Below are positions 45,675-56,009 of a stretch of DNA of 64,000 nucleotides, piece by piece. The number at the start of each line of letters is the position of its first letter. Position 1 is the stretch's first letter. Location of the stretch: positions 1-64,000 of the forward strand of contig NZ_FOUO01000005.1 of NCBI RefSeq assembly GCF_900114895.1. The letters are read 5' to 3'. The notes under the pieces are model-generated. The model was not told the origin of the DNA, made no database searches, and saw only the letters and a list, made by a program, of their open reading frames with translations. A program made the position numbers and the translations under genes. The DNA is from Ectothiorhodospira mobilis (GTDB taxonomy: Bacteria > Pseudomonadota > Gammaproteobacteria > Ectothiorhodospirales > Ectothiorhodospiraceae).

Positions 45675-46841
45675 TCATCCCGTCCCCGCCCCGTCCCCGG
45701 GCGTCGCCACCTGCAGGGTCAGGCGCCAGTCCCGCCCCACGGGGCGCACATCCCGGATCTCCAGGGGGATGCGCCCGGCCATGTCGTGGATGGGCAGGTG
45801 GAACAGCCCGCGGGCCTGGGTACCCATCAGGTGCGGCGCCAGGTAGAGGACGCATTCATCCATCAGGCCCGCCTGCAGCAGGGCCCCGGCCAGGGTGGGA
45901 CCGGCCTCCAGGTGGACCTCGTTCACCTCCCGCGCCGCCAGGGCCTGCAGCACCGCCGTCAGGTCCAGATGACCGTCTCGCAGCGGCACGGCATCCACCC
46001 GCGCGCCGGCGGCCTCCAGGGCGGCCCGCTGCCGCTCCAGGGCCTCTTGCGCGGTGAACACCCACACCGGCCCGCCAGGGGGCGCGAACAGCCGCGCCCC
46101 GGGGGAGAGCCTCCCCGTGCGGTCCAGCACCACCCGCGCAGGTTGGCGCACGGGTGCATCGATGCCCAGGTCCGCGGGGGTGAGGCGCAGGTTCAGACGC
46201 GGATCGTCGGCCGCCACCGTGCCCATGGCCGTGAGCACGGCAGAGGCCCGGGCCCGCAGGCGCTGCACGTCGGCCCGGGCCGCCTCACCGGTGATCCAGC
46301 GGCTCTCGCCGTCGGCCATGGCGGTGCGCCCGTCCAGACTGGCGGCCAGCTTCACCCGCACCCAGGGCCGTCCCCGCTCCATGCGGCGGATGAAACCGGG
46401 GTTCAGTTCCCGGGCCTCGGCCTCCAGCAGGCCGCTCTCCACCTGCACCCCGGCGGCGCGCAGACGGGCCAGGCCCCGGCCCGCCACCCGGGGGTTGGGG
46501 TCCACCATGGCGGCCACCACCCGGGCCACCCCCGCCGCGGCCAGGGCATCGGCGCAGGGGGGGGTGCGGCCGTGATGGCTGCAGGGCTCCAGGGTCACGT
46601 AGGCGGTGGCGCCCCGGGCCTCCTCCCCGGCGGCGCGCAGGGCCAGCACCTCGGCGTGGGCCTCGCCGGCACGGGCGTGGAACCCCTCCCCCACCACCTG
46701 TCCTTCCCGCACTAGGACGCAGCCGACCCGGGGATTGGGATCGGTGGTGTACAGGCCCCGGGCCGCCAACTGCAGGGCGCGGCCCATGAAGGCATGGTCC
46801 TGGGCGGAGAAGGCGGTCACGACATGGGACATGGGATCCAT
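45675..46841 (-). CDS. ribD: bifunctional diaminohydroxyphosphoribosylaminopyrimidine deaminase/reductase RibD
   Basis: This protein of about 388 residues has an N-terminal zinc deaminase domain (GEAHAEVLAL and TLEPCSHHGRTPPC) and a C-terminal reductase domain (WVRVKLAASLDGRTAMADGESRWITG, RVVLDRTGRL, and EAGPTLAGALL). It performs the second and third steps of riboflavin synthesis. Starts at 46841 or 46832 (MSHVVTAF) are both possible, and neither has a strong ribosome binding site. It follows nrdR by 40 bases. Confidence 0.95.
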   Translation of the reverse strand: MDPMSHVVTAFSAQDHAFMGRALQLAARGLYTTDPNPRVGCVLVREGQVVGEGFHARAGEAHAEVLALRAAGEEARGATAYVTLEPCSHHGRTPPCADALAAAGVARVVAAMVDPNPRVAGRGLARLRAAGVQVESGLLEAEARELNPGFIRRMERGRPWVRVKLAASLDGRTAMADGESRWITGEAARADVQRLRARASAVLTAMGTVAADDPRLNLRLTPADLGIDAPVRQPARVVLDRTGRLSPGARLFAPPGGPVWVFTAQEALERQRAALEAAGARVDAVPLRDGHLDLTAVLQALAAREVNEVHLEAGPTLAGALLQAGLMDECVLYLAPHLMGTQARGLFHLPIHDMAGRIPLEIRDVRPVGRDWRLTLQVATPGDGAGTG

Positions 46842-46881
46842 GGGGATGGACAGGGGGTTCGCGGCGCTTTGGGGGCTGCGC

Positions 46882-47373
46882 TCAGGCCCCGTCCCCGGCG
46901 TCGCTCCCGCCCGGATCGGGATCCTGCTTCTCCAGGCGCTCCACCGCCTCGCGGAAGGCGCGCACATCGGCGAAGCTCAGATACACGGAGGCGAAACGGA
47001 TGTAGGCCACCTGGTCCAGGGCCAGGAGTTCCTCCATGACCCACTCCCCGATGGATCGGGCGGGGATCTCCCGCTCCCCCTGTCCCCGGGCGCGGCGTTT
47101 GATGCGCGCCAGGGCCGCCTCGATGCGGTCGGTGGACACGGGGCGCTTCTCCAGGGCATGCATCATCCCGGCCCGCAGTTTGGCCTCGCTGAAGGGCTCG
47201 CGGCTGCCGTCCCGCTTCACCACCCGGGGCAGGTGGATCTCCGCCCCCTCGAAGGTGGTGAAGCGCTCGCCGCAGGCCACGCATTCCCGCCGCCGGCGCA
47301 CCTGATCCCCCTCGCCGGCCAAGCGGGAATCCACCACACGGGTCTCCGGGGCTCCGCAGAAGGGGCATTTCAT
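46882..47373 (-). CDS. nrdR: transcriptional repressor NrdR
   Basis: This 163-residue regulator of ribonucleotide reductase genes has an N-terminal zinc ribbon ([17 protein letters not shown] and [17 protein letters not shown]) and an ATP-cone domain ([34 protein letters not shown]). It senses dATP/ATP and binds NrdR boxes. The nrdR-ribD linkage is typical of many proteobacteria. It lies 39 bases downstream of glyA. No NrdR box was identified in this window. Confidence 0.97.
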   Translation of the reverse strand: MKCPFCGAPETRVVDSRLAGEGDQVRRRRECVACGERFTTFEGAEIHLPRVVKRDGSREPFSEAKLRAGMMHALEKRPVSTDRIEAALARIKRRARGQGEREIPARSIGEWVMEELLALDQVAYIRFASVYLSFADVRAFREAVERLEKQDPDPGGSDAGDGA

Positions 47374-47412
47374 CCCCGTGCCGCCTCCCGGGGTGCCGTG
47401 GGGATGCGCGGA

Positions 47413-48669
47413 TCAGCCGCGGCCATAGACCGGCAGGCGCTTGCAGATCTCCAGCACCCGGCCCTTGACCTGCTCGATGACCGCCTCGTTGTTCAGATCG
47501 TCCAGGACATCGCAGATCCAGCCGGCCAGATCCCCGGCCTCCTTCTCGGTGAAGCCGCGGGTGGTGATGGCGGGGGTGCCGATGCGCAGACCGCTGGTGA
47601 CGAAGGGGGACTGGGGGTCGTTGGGCACGGCGTTCTTGTTCACCGTGATGTTGGCGCGGCCCAGGGCGGCGTCCGCGTCCTTGCCGGTGATGCCCTTGTC
47701 GATCAGGTCCACCAGGAAGAGATGGTTGTCGGTACCGCCGGAGACCACCTTGTATCCCCGTTCCATCATGCGCGCGGCCATGGCCCGGGCGTTGGCCACC
47801 ACCTGCTGCTGATAGGTCCGGAACCCCGGTTCCAGGGCCTCCTTGAAGGCCACGGCCTTGCCGGCGATGGCGTGCATCAGGGGGCCGCCCTGGGTGCCGG
47901 GGAAGACCAGGGAATTGAACTTCTTCTCCAGCTCGGGGTTGCTCTTGGCCAGGATGATGCCGCCGCGGGGTCCGCGCAGGGTCTTGTGGGTGGTGGAGGT
48001 GGTGACATCGGCGATCTGCACCGGGCTGGGATAGACCCCGCCGGCCACCAGGCCCGCCACGTGGGCCATGTCCACCAGCAGGTAGGCCCCCACCTTGTCG
48101 GCGATGTCGCGGAAACGCTGCCAGTCCACCACGCGGGAGTAGGCGGAAAAACCGGCCACCACCATCTTCGGCTTGTGCTCCAGGGCCAGGCGCTCCACCT
48201 CGTCGTAGTCGATGTAGCCCTCGTCGTCGATGCCGTAGGTGACGGCGTTGTAGATCTTGCCGGAGAAGTTCACCTTGGCGCCGTGGGTCAGGTGCCCGCC
48301 GTGGGCCAGGCTCATGCCGAGCACGGTGTCCCCGGGGTTGAGCAGGGCCATGTACACCGCGGCGTTGGCCTGGGACCCGGAATGGGGCTGGACGTTGGCG
48401 TAATCGGCGCCAAAGAGTTCACGCGCCCGCTCGATGGCCAGGCGCTCGGCCACGTCCACGTATTCGCAACCGCCATAGTACCGCTTGCCCGGATAGCCCT
48501 CGGCGTACTTGTTGGTAAGCACCGAGCCCTGTGCCTCCATGACCCGTGGACTGGCATAGTTCTCGGAGGCGATCAGCTCGATGTGCTCTTCCTGACGCCG
48601 CGCCTCGGACTCCATGGACTGCCACAGTTCGTCATCGTATCCGGCGATACTCATGTCGATGGAAAACAT
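47413..48669 (-). CDS. glyA: serine hydroxymethyltransferase
   Basis: This 418-residue PLP enzyme converts serine and tetrahydrofolate to glycine and methylene-tetrahydrofolate. The motifs [41 protein letters not shown] (split blocks), [25 protein letters not shown] and the PLP-lysine region [15 protein letters not shown] are all present. The ATG at 48669 has GGGGAG eight bases upstream. It heads the operon running to pgpA. Confidence 0.97.
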   Translation of the reverse strand: MFSIDMSIAGYDDELWQSMESEARRQEEHIELIASENYASPRVMEAQGSVLTNKYAEGYPGKRYYGGCEYVDVAERLAIERARELFGADYANVQPHSGSQANAAVYMALLNPGDTVLGMSLAHGGHLTHGAKVNFSGKIYNAVTYGIDDEGYIDYDEVERLALEHKPKMVVAGFSAYSRVVDWQRFRDIADKVGAYLLVDMAHVAGLVAGGVYPSPVQIADVTTSTTHKTLRGPRGGIILAKSNPELEKKFNSLVFPGTQGGPLMHAIAGKAVAFKEALEPGFRTYQQQVVANARAMAARMMERGYKVVSGGTDNHLFLVDLIDKGITGKDADAALGRANITVNKNAVPNDPQSPFVTSGLRIGTPAITTRGFTEKEAGDLAGWICDVLDDLNNEAVIEQVKGRVLEICKRLPVYGRG

Positions 48670-48788
48670 TCGGGAACTCCCCGCAAATCGATTGATAAGA
48701 AATCTCAAAAAGGATTGAATGTTAGCGGATTCCGGCGCCGGACGCACGTATGCGGCCGCGCCGCCCCCTGCCCGAAGGAGGACGGAGC

Positions 48789-49772
48789 ATGCCCAAACGA
48801 TTGATCTATAAAGTGATTTTCGCCCTGTCGGCGACGCTGTGCCTGAGCCTGGCCGGCGGCGGCGCACAGGCCCAGGATCGTTTCCTCACCATCGGCACCG
48901 CCGGGGTCACCGGGGTCTACTACCCCGCCGGCCAGCGCATCTGCCAGTTGATGAACCGGGACCGGGATGAACACGGCCTGCGCTGCAACGCCGAGAGCAC
49001 CGGCGGCTCGGTGTTCAACCTCAACGCCATCCGCGCCGGGGATATGGACGCGGGGGTGGTGCAGTCCGACTGGCAGCACCATGCCTACCACGGCAGCGAC
49101 CGCTTCGAGGACGCGGGCCCCAATGAAAAACTGCGCGCGGTCCTGTCCCTGCACCCGGAGCCCTTTACCGTGCTGGTGCGCGCGGACAGCGACATCCAGC
49201 ACTTTGAAGACATCCGCGGCAAGCGGGTCAACGTGGGCAACCCCGGCTCCGGCCAGCGGGGCACGGTGGAGCGGCTCATGGCCGCCTACGGCTGGACCAT
49301 GGACGATTTCGCCCTGGCCTCGGAACTGCCCTCCCGGGAACAGGGACAGGCCCTGTGCGACAACCGCATCGACGTGATGCTGTTCACCGTGGGCCATCCC
49401 TCCGCCGCCATCCAGGAGCCCATCGCCACCTGCAACGCCCGCCTGGTGCCCGTGGACGGCCAGGTGGTGGACCGGCTCATCGAGGAGAACCCCTACTACT
49501 TCCGCGCCAGCATCCCGGCGGGGATGTACCCGGGCCAGGAAGAAGACGTGACCACCTTCGGCGTGGGGGCCACCCTGGTCTCCTCCACCGACACCTCCGA
49601 GGCGGCCATTTACGCCCTGGTGAAGGCGGTGTTCGAGCGCTTCGACACCTTCAAGACCCTGCACCCGGCCTTCGCCGTGCTGGAGAAGGAGGCCATGGTG
49701 CGCGAGGGGCTCTCCGCCCCGCTGCATCCGGGGGCCGAGCGCTACTACCGCGAGGCGGGCCTGCTGGACTAA
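48789..49772 (+). CDS. TAXI-family TRAP transporter solute-binding protein
   Basis: This 327-residue periplasmic protein has a signal peptide ([24 protein letters not shown]) and the TAXI pattern: [58 protein letters not shown]. It would deliver a ligand, possibly glutamate or another carboxylate, to the fused permease encoded next. An AAGGAGG-type ribosome binding site precedes the ATG at 48789. It is divergent from glyA across 119 bases. Confidence 0.93.
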   Translation: MPKRLIYKVIFALSATLCLSLAGGGAQAQDRFLTIGTAGVTGVYYPAGQRICQLMNRDRDEHGLRCNAESTGGSVFNLNAIRAGDMDAGVVQSDWQHHAYHGSDRFEDAGPNEKLRAVLSLHPEPFTVLVRADSDIQHFEDIRGKRVNVGNPGSGQRGTVERLMAAYGWTMDDFALASELPSREQGQALCDNRIDVMLFTVGHPSAAIQEPIATCNARLVPVDGQVVDRLIEENPYYFRASIPAGMYPGQEEDVTTFGVGATLVSSTDTSEAAIYALVKAVFERFDTFKTLHPAFAVLEKEAMVREGLSAPLHPGAERYYREAGLLD

Positions 49773-49867
49773 GGCCGCCCCCGCATCGGGCCGCCAGCCC
49801 CGGCATCCGATCCGGGGCCCATCCCCGAAGAAGCTCCCGGAGCCGGTCTCCCCCCGCGTTGCGACAG

Positions 49868-49895
49868 GGCCCCCGGCCGCCGGCGGCCGGGGGCC
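49868..49895. repeat. 28-bp perfect GC palindrome between TRAP receptor and permease
   Basis: Positions 49868-49881 and 49882-49895 are exact reverse complements of each other, made only of G and C, and are followed by more GGGGGCC repeats to about 49909. In RNA this gives a very stable hairpin 95 bases after the receptor stop and 50 before the permease start, suited to partial termination or mRNA protection. Confidence 0.75.
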
Positions 49896-49945
49896 GGGGG
49901 CCGGGGGCCCGCACGAAGCGTTGGAGCGAAAGGACGGAGGAGCGG

Positions 49946-52717
49946 ATGCACGCGGCGGAGGAATCCATACACCGGGACCAGCCGGCCCAGGCCGCACGCA
50001 TGGAGACCGGCGCCCGTGAGCCGGGGACCCTGGGACGATGGGTGATCGCCGCCGCCGCCCTGGCCTGGTCCCTGTTCCAGCTCTGGATCGCCTCCCCCCT
50101 GCCCTATTGGCTGGACTGGTTCATCGTCTCCGAGACCCGGGCCCGGGCCATCCACCTGGCATTCGCCGTCTTCCTGGCCTTCATGGCCTTCCCGGCCGTG
50201 AACCCCATGGCCCGCATGCGCCCCCTGGCGGGGCCCCTGTGGCTCGCCGCCGGCCTTGTCCTGCTGGCCCTGGCGGCCCTGTCCTGGCCCGAACCGGACA
50301 TCCGGATCCCGTTTGCCGCCATGGGCGCGGTGTTCCTGCTGGCGGCCTGGGCGGCCCTGCGTTCGCGCCCCGCACGCCGGGGCACGCCCGCCGGCGATGT
50401 GCTCCTGGGGCTTTTGGCGGCCTTCTGCGCCGCCTATCTCTTCCTCTTCCACGAACAATTGGCCCAGCGCCCCGGCGCCCCCACGACCCTGGATCTGACG
50501 GCGGCCGGTTGCGGCCTGATCCTGCTGCTGGAAGCCACCCGGCGGACCCTGGGGCCGGCCCTCATGGTCATCGCCGGGATCTTCCTGACCTACACCTTCG
50601 CCGGCCCCTGGATGCCGGAGATGATCGCCCATGCCGGGGCCTCCTTCGGCCGCGCCATGTCGCAGCAGTGGCTCTCCACCGAGGGGGTGTTCGGCATCGC
50701 CCTGGGGGTCTCCACCAGCTTCGTCTTCCTGTTCGTGCTCTTCGGCGCCCTGCTGGAGCGGGCGGGGGGCGGGGGCTACTTCATCCGTGTGGCCTTCGCC
50801 CTGCTGGGACACCTGCGGGGCGGACCCGCCAAGGCGGCGGTGGTGGCCTCGGGGATGACGGGCATCGTCTCGGGATCCTCCATCGCCAACGTGGTCACCA
50901 CCGGCACCTTCACCATCCCGCTGATGAAGAAGGTGGGCTTTCCCGCCCACAAGGCCGGGGCCGTGGAGGTGAGCAGTTCCGTCAACGGACAGCTGATGCC
51001 GCCGGTGATGGGGGCGGCCGCCTTCCTCATGGTGGAGTACGTGGGCATCCCCTACGTGGAGGTGATCCGCCACGCCTTCCTGCCGGCGGTGATCTCCTAC
51101 ATCGCCCTGTTCTACATCGTCCACCTGGAGGCCCTGAAGGCGGGGATGCAGGGCCTGCCGCGGCGCGGGGGCGGCACGCTGCGGGGACGGCTGCTGGCCT
51201 GGGGGATGACCGTCTCCGGCTTCTTCCTCCTGGCCGGCGCCACCTACTACGGCCTGGGCTGGGTCCAGACCGTGGCCGGTGCCGCCGCCTCGCCGATCAT
51301 CGCCCTGCTGGTGCTCACCGCCTACCTGGGGCTGCTGCGGCTGGCCTGCCGCGCCCCGGCCCCGGTGGAACCGGACAACGAGATGACCCAGCCACCCGCC
51401 CCCGGCCCCACCCTCCAGGGCGGGCTGCACTTCCTCCTGCCGGTGGTGGTGCTGGTGTGGTGCCTGGTGGTGGAGCGCCTCTCCCCGGCCCTGTCCGCCT
51501 TCTGGGCCGTGGCCTTTCTGATCTTCATCATGCTCACCCAGCATCCCCTCTCGGCGCTCATGACCCGGGGCGAGGGGACCGACGATGGCGGGGCAAGCCG
51601 GCCCCGCAGGCTCGGGCAAGCGGCGCTGCGGGGACTGCGGGAACTGGGGGATGCCCTGATCCTGGGCGCGCGCAACATGGTGGGCATCGGCGTGGCCACG
51701 GCGGCGGCGGGCATCATCGTGGGCACCGTGGCCATGACGGGCATCGGCCTGGCCATGGCGGACCTGGTGGGCTTTCTCTCCGGCGGCAACCTGCTGGCCA
51801 TGCTCGCCCTCACCGGGGTCATCTGCCTGATCCTGGGGCTGGGGCTGCCCACCACCGCCAACTACATCATCGTGGCCACCCTCATGGCGCCGGTGATCGT
51901 GGAGCTGGGTTCGGCCCAGGGCCTGCTGATCCCCCTCATCGCCGCCCACCTGTTCGTCTTCTACTTCGGCATCCTGGCGGACGTCACCCCGCCCGTGGGG
52001 CTGGCCTCCTTCGCCGCCGCCGCCCTCTCCGGGGCCGATCCCCTGCGCACCGGGGTGCAGGCCTTCGTCTACAGCCTGCGCACCGTCACCCTACCCTTCC
52101 TGTTCCTGTTCAACACCCAGCTGCTGCTCATCGGCGTGGACGGACCGGGGCAACTGCTGCTCACCGTGTTCGGCGCCCTCACCGGGATCCTGGTCTTCGC
52201 CGCCGCCACCCAGGGCTGGTTCCTCACCCGCAGCCGGTGGAACGAGAACCTGGCCCTGCTGCTGGCGGCCCTGGTGCTGTTCGCCCCGAACCTGCTCATG
52301 GACCGCCTGCACCCGCCCCATGAGGCCCTGCCGGCGGACCGCCTGCTGGAGATCACCGAGGACCTGCCCGCCGGGGCACGGCTGCGCCTGGCGGTGGAGG
52401 GCATGGACATGGAAGGCCGTTCCGTGGAACGGGTGGCCATGCTACCCCTGGGGGATCCGGCAGCGGCCCGCAAGCGCCTGTCCCAGGCCGGCCTGGGGGT
52501 GATGACCCTGGGCGATACGGTGCGCATCAGCTTCGTCTCCTTCGGCAGCCCCGCCGATCGCATGGGCCTGGAATCCGGCTGGCGCATCACCCATGTGCTG
52601 GTGCCCGCGGACCGTCCCGCCCCGGAATGGTTCTACCTCCCCGCCCTGGCCCTGGTGGTGGCGGTGGCGGCCCTGCAGCGCCGGCGAAGCCGGGCGATGG
52701 AGGACACCAAGGGATAG
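49946..52717 (+). CDS. TRAP transporter fused permease (4TM+12TM) with DUF3394 C-terminus
   Basis: This 923-residue inner-membrane protein fuses the small and large TRAP subunits, as is usual for TAXI systems. The N-terminal helices correspond to DctQ; the DctM part has VFGIALGVSTSFVFLFVLFGALLE, GMTGIVSGSSIANVVTTGTFTIP and LILGLGLPTTANYIIVATLMAP blocks. The last ~130 residues form a PDZ-like DUF3394 extension (VRISFVSFGSPADRMGLESGW) with one more hydrophobic segment (WFYLPALALVVAVAAL). GGAGGAG lies before the ATG at 49946. Ligand unknown. Confidence 0.93.
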   Translation: MHAAEESIHRDQPAQAARMETGAREPGTLGRWVIAAAALAWSLFQLWIASPLPYWLDWFIVSETRARAIHLAFAVFLAFMAFPAVNPMARMRPLAGPLWLAAGLVLLALAALSWPEPDIRIPFAAMGAVFLLAAWAALRSRPARRGTPAGDVLLGLLAAFCAAYLFLFHEQLAQRPGAPTTLDLTAAGCGLILLLEATRRTLGPALMVIAGIFLTYTFAGPWMPEMIAHAGASFGRAMSQQWLSTEGVFGIALGVSTSFVFLFVLFGALLERAGGGGYFIRVAFALLGHLRGGPAKAAVVASGMTGIVSGSSIANVVTTGTFTIPLMKKVGFPAHKAGAVEVSSSVNGQLMPPVMGAAAFLMVEYVGIPYVEVIRHAFLPAVISYIALFYIVHLEALKAGMQGLPRRGGGTLRGRLLAWGMTVSGFFLLAGATYYGLGWVQTVAGAAASPIIALLVLTAYLGLLRLACRAPAPVEPDNEMTQPPAPGPTLQGGLHFLLPVVVLVWCLVVERLSPALSAFWAVAFLIFIMLTQHPLSALMTRGEGTDDGGASRPRRLGQAALRGLRELGDALILGARNMVGIGVATAAAGIIVGTVAMTGIGLAMADLVGFLSGGNLLAMLALTGVICLILGLGLPTTANYIIVATLMAPVIVELGSAQGLLIPLIAAHLFVFYFGILADVTPPVGLASFAAAALSGADPLRTGVQAFVYSLRTVTLPFLFLFNTQLLLIGVDGPGQLLLTVFGALTGILVFAAATQGWFLTRSRWNENLALLLAALVLFAPNLLMDRLHPPHEALPADRLLEITEDLPAGARLRLAVEGMDMEGRSVERVAMLPLGDPAAARKRLSQAGLGVMTLGDTVRISFVSFGSPADRMGLESGWRITHVLVPADRPAPEWFYLPALALVVAVAALQRRRSRAMEDTKG

Positions 52718-52789
52718 CCCCGCGGAACCCCGCACGCCCCATGGAGACCAACCCGGGGACCACCCGACAGCCGAGACCGGAACATACCC

Positions 52790-53521
52790 ATGGGCAGACT
52801 GCTGCAGAGACTGGAGCGCAACACCCGGGGACGGGACTTCGTCGCCGGCGATCTCCACGGCATGTTCAGCCTGCTGGAGCAGGGGCTGGAACGGCTGGGG
52901 TTCGACCCGGAGAGGGATCGGGTCATCGGCGTCGGCGACCTGGTGGACCGGGGTCCGGAATCCCACCGGGTTCTGGAGTTCCTGGAACGGCCCTGGTTCT
53001 TCGCCGTGCGCGGCAACCACGAGGAACTGCTCCTGGCCGCGGAGACGGACCCCGAGCTGGGCATGGAGTGGATGATGTTCAACGGCGGCGCCTGGTGGGC
53101 CCGGGTGGATCCCGAGCTGCAGGACCGCTTCCGCCGCCGCCTGCGGGCCCTGCCCCTGGCCCTGGAGATCGACACCGACCCCGGCCGCGTGGGGGTGGTC
53201 CATGCCGACGTGCCCCAGGACATGGACTGGAACCGCTTCCTGGATGCCCTCGCCGATGACACCGCCGTGCGGGATCATGCCCTATGGTCACGGCAGCGCA
53301 TCGGCCAGATCCGCGCCGGGGACAGTGTGCCGCCGGTGCGCGGGCTGGAGGCCCTGCTGGTGGGGCACACCCCCGTGCCCGAACCGCTGCAGGCGGGCAA
53401 CGTCTGGTTCCTGGACACCGGCGCCGCCCAGGGTAGTCTCTTGCCCCAGCCGCGTCTGACCCTGGCGCAGATCCAGCCCCATTTCGCCCTGCACAGCTTC
53501 CCGGCGGCACCGGCAAGATGA
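52790..53521 (+). CDS. metallophosphoesterase of the PPP/PrpA-ApaH type
   Basis: This 243-residue cytoplasmic enzyme has the PPP-family metal-binding motifs: FVAGDLHGMFSLLE, GVGDLVDRGPESHRVLEF, AVRGNHEELLL, a VVHADVP histidine and LLVGHTPVPEP. These occur in serine/threonine protein phosphatases like lambda phosphatase and PrpA and in some diadenosine tetraphosphatases. Which substrate it uses cannot be read from the sequence. It starts 72 bases after the TRAP permease and may share its transcript. Confidence 0.87.
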   Translation: MGRLLQRLERNTRGRDFVAGDLHGMFSLLEQGLERLGFDPERDRVIGVGDLVDRGPESHRVLEFLERPWFFAVRGNHEELLLAAETDPELGMEWMMFNGGAWWARVDPELQDRFRRRLRALPLALEIDTDPGRVGVVHADVPQDMDWNRFLDALADDTAVRDHALWSRQRIGQIRAGDSVPPVRGLEALLVGHTPVPEPLQAGNVWFLDTGAAQGSLLPQPRLTLAQIQPHFALHSFPAAPAR

Positions 53522-53566
53522 CATCCACGGCTTGCAACCCGCCCATGGGCGTTCGAAACTGCTTTC

Positions 53567-53596
53567 TTGTGCACCGCATCCCGGGCTCCGTATAAT
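53567..53596 (+). promoter_or_regulatory. sigma-70 promoter of the aminotransferase gene
   Basis: TTGTGC (53567-53572), an 18-base spacer and a consensus TATAAT (53591-53596) lie 57 bases before the aminotransferase start. The -10 is perfect and the -35 matches at TTG and the final bases partly. Confidence 0.65.
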
Positions 53597-53653
53597 CCGG
53601 GAAGTTTTGATTTTTCTAAATCAATACAATCACTTTCAACGATGGTGAACCTT

Positions 53654-54844
53654 ATGAGCGGAGACTCCTTCCACCCCCCCGTGCGCACCCTCATGGGCCC
53701 CGGCCCGTCGGACATGAATCCCCGCGTCCTGGCGGCCATGGGCCGCCCCATCATCGGCCATCTGGATCCCGCCTTCGTGGGCATGATGGATCAGATGAAG
53801 GTGCTTTTGCAGTACGCCTTCCAGACCGAGAACGAACTGACCCTGCCGGTCTCCGCCCCCGGGTCCGCCGGCATGGAGACCTGCTTCGTCAACCTGGTGG
53901 AGCCCGGCGACAAGGTGGTGGTGTGCATCAACGGGGTCTTCGGCCAGCGCATGAAGGAGAACGTGGAGCGCTGCGGCGCCACCCCCGTGGTGGTGGAGGA
54001 CGACTGGGGTCAGCCCGTGGATGCGCAGAAGCTGGACAGTACCCTGGCCGCCCATCCGGACGCCCGTCTGGTGGCCTTTGTCCACGCCGAGACCTCCACC
54101 GGCGCCTGCTCCGACGTGAAGACCCTCACCCAGGTGGCCCACGCCCACGACTGCCTGGTGATCGTGGACTCGGTCACGGGCCTTGGCGGCAGCGAGCTGC
54201 GGGTGGACGACTGGGGCGTGGACGCCATCTACTCCGGCACCCAGAAATGCCTCTCCTGCACCCCGGGGCTGTCGCCGGTGAGCTTCGGGCCGCGGGCGGT
54301 GGAACGCATCCAGTCGCGCAAGCACAAGGTGCAGAGCTGGTTCCTGGACCTGAACCTCATCATGGGCTACTGGGGCTCCGGCGGCGGCAAGCGGGCCTAT
54401 CACCACACCGCCCCCATCAACGCCCTCTACGCCCTGCATGAGGCCCTGGTGCTGCTGCATGAGGAGGGCCTGGAGAACGCCTGGGCCCGCCACCGCCACC
54501 ACCACGAGGCCCTGAAGGCGGGCCTGGAGGCCATGGGCCTTGCACTGCTGGTGGAGGAACCCCACCGCCTGCCCCAGCTCAACGCCGTGAAGGTGCCCGA
54601 AGGGGTGGACGAGGCCGCCGTGCGCACCCGTCTGCTGCAGCGATACGGCCTGGAAATCGGCGCCGGCCTGGGCCCCCTGGCGGGCCGGATCTGGCGCATC
54701 GGCCTCATGGGCTTTGCCTGCAACGCCAAGAACGTGCGCCTATGCCTGCATGCCCTGGAATCGGTGCTCACGGAGATGGGGGCCCCGGTGGAACGCGGCG
54801 CCGCCCTCCCCGCCGCCGAACGGATCTACGGCGTGACGGCCTGA
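53654..54844 (+). CDS. alanine--glyoxylate / serine--glyoxylate aminotransferase family protein
   Basis: This 396-residue class V PLP enzyme begins with the family motif [14 protein letters not shown] and has [41 protein letters not shown] and the PLP-lysine segment [16 protein letters not shown] (Lys198). Members transaminate glyoxylate with alanine or serine, in photorespiratory-type or one-carbon metabolism. A link with glyA nearby in serine/glycine/glyoxylate exchange is plausible but not shown. An ATG at 53642 would add four residues; GGTGA before 53654 favours the shorter form. Confidence 0.9.
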   Translation: MSGDSFHPPVRTLMGPGPSDMNPRVLAAMGRPIIGHLDPAFVGMMDQMKVLLQYAFQTENELTLPVSAPGSAGMETCFVNLVEPGDKVVVCINGVFGQRMKENVERCGATPVVVEDDWGQPVDAQKLDSTLAAHPDARLVAFVHAETSTGACSDVKTLTQVAHAHDCLVIVDSVTGLGGSELRVDDWGVDAIYSGTQKCLSCTPGLSPVSFGPRAVERIQSRKHKVQSWFLDLNLIMGYWGSGGGKRAYHHTAPINALYALHEALVLLHEEGLENAWARHRHHHEALKAGLEAMGLALLVEEPHRLPQLNAVKVPEGVDEAAVRTRLLQRYGLEIGAGLGPLAGRIWRIGLMGFACNAKNVRLCLHALESVLTEMGAPVERGAALPAAERIYGVTA

Positions 54845-54878
54845 TCCGTCCCCCCCACGCGACGCAGCGAGGCCCCCG

Positions 54879-55991
54879 ATGCAAGAGGCCCTGGAAAAAC
54901 GCTCCTTCCTCATCCTGCTGGTGCTGGTCACCGGGCTCTTTCTCTACCTGATGAAGCCCTTCTTCGGGGCCGTGCTCTGGGCCTGCATCATCGGGGTGCT
55001 CTTCCACCCGGTGCAGGTGCGCCTGGAGGCCCGATGGGGGCAACGCCCCAACCTCACGGCCCTGACCACCCTCACCCTCTGCGTGGTCATGGTGATCATC
55101 CCGGTGCTGTTCGTGCTGGGTTCCTTCGTGCGCGAGGGGGCGGCCCTGTACCAGGCCCTGCAGAGCGGGCAGATCGACCCTGGGGCCTACCTGGACCGTA
55201 TCCGCCAGGCCTTCCCCGTGATCCAGGACCTGCTGGACCGTCTCCAGGTGGATGTGGAGGGCCTCAAGCAACGGCTGGGGGACGCCGCCCTCACCACCAG
55301 CGGCTTCATCGCCCAGAACACCCTGCAGGTGGGACGCAACACCCTGCAGTTCTTTATCAGCCTGGGGCTGATGCTCTACCTGGCCTTCTTCCTGCTCCGG
55401 GACGGGGAAAAGCTGCTCCTGCTGCTGGAACGGGCCCTGCCCATCGGGGATGAGCGCGAGCGCCTGCTGTTCGCCCGCTTCTCCGAGGTGGCCCGGGCCA
55501 CGGTCAAGGGCAACCTGGTGGTGGCCACCATCCAGGGCACCCTGGGCGGGCTGGTCTTCTGGGTACTGGGCATCCCCGGGGCCCTGCTCTGGGGGGTGGT
55601 GATGATCCTGCTCTCCCTCATCCCGGTGGTGGGCGCCGGCCTCATCTGGGGCCCGGTAGCCATCTACCTCTTCGCCGTGGGCGACTGGGTGCAGGGGCTG
55701 GTGCTGGTGATCTTCGGCGCCGGGGTCATCGGCCTGGTGGACAACATCCTGCGCCCCATCCTGGTGGGCCGGGACACCAAGCTCCCGGACTACGTGGTGC
55801 TGCTCTCCACCCTGGGGGGCCTCGTCACCTTCGGCATGAACGGCTTTGTCATCGGCCCCCTGATCGCCGTGCTCTTCGCCGCCTTCTGGGGCATCTTCAT
55901 CCGTGATTTCCATATCCTGCCGGAGGAGGAGCCACCCCCCCCGGCAATGGAAAAGGAGAATGGTCAGGACCCGGGGGATGGAGCAACTTGA
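54879..55991 (+). CDS. AI-2E family (PerM/TqsA-like) membrane transporter
   Basis: This 370-residue inner-membrane protein has about eight hydrophobic segments and the family outline: FLYLMKPFFGAVLWACIIGVLFHP at the start, a soluble middle, the VKGNLVVATIQGTLGGLVFWVLGIPG block, and DNILRPILVGRDTKLPDYVVLLSTLGGL near the end. Members export autoinducer-2 or act as sodium/proton antiporters, and most are uncharacterised. It starts 34 bases after the aminotransferase gene. Confidence 0.9.
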   Translation: MQEALEKRSFLILLVLVTGLFLYLMKPFFGAVLWACIIGVLFHPVQVRLEARWGQRPNLTALTTLTLCVVMVIIPVLFVLGSFVREGAALYQALQSGQIDPGAYLDRIRQAFPVIQDLLDRLQVDVEGLKQRLGDAALTTSGFIAQNTLQVGRNTLQFFISLGLMLYLAFFLLRDGEKLLLLLERALPIGDERERLLFARFSEVARATVKGNLVVATIQGTLGGLVFWVLGIPGALLWGVVMILLSLIPVVGAGLIWGPVAIYLFAVGDWVQGLVLVIFGAGVIGLVDNILRPILVGRDTKLPDYVVLLSTLGGLVTFGMNGFVIGPLIAVLFAAFWGIFIRDFHILPEEEPPPPAMEKENGQDPGDGAT

Positions 55992-56009
55992 TCCCGCAGC
56001 GTGCGGTCC

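Noticed and set aside
48670-48788. Glycine riboswitch upstream of glyA
   Set aside because: The region is short and AT-rich, with no tandem aptamer pattern; it only suits divergent promoters.
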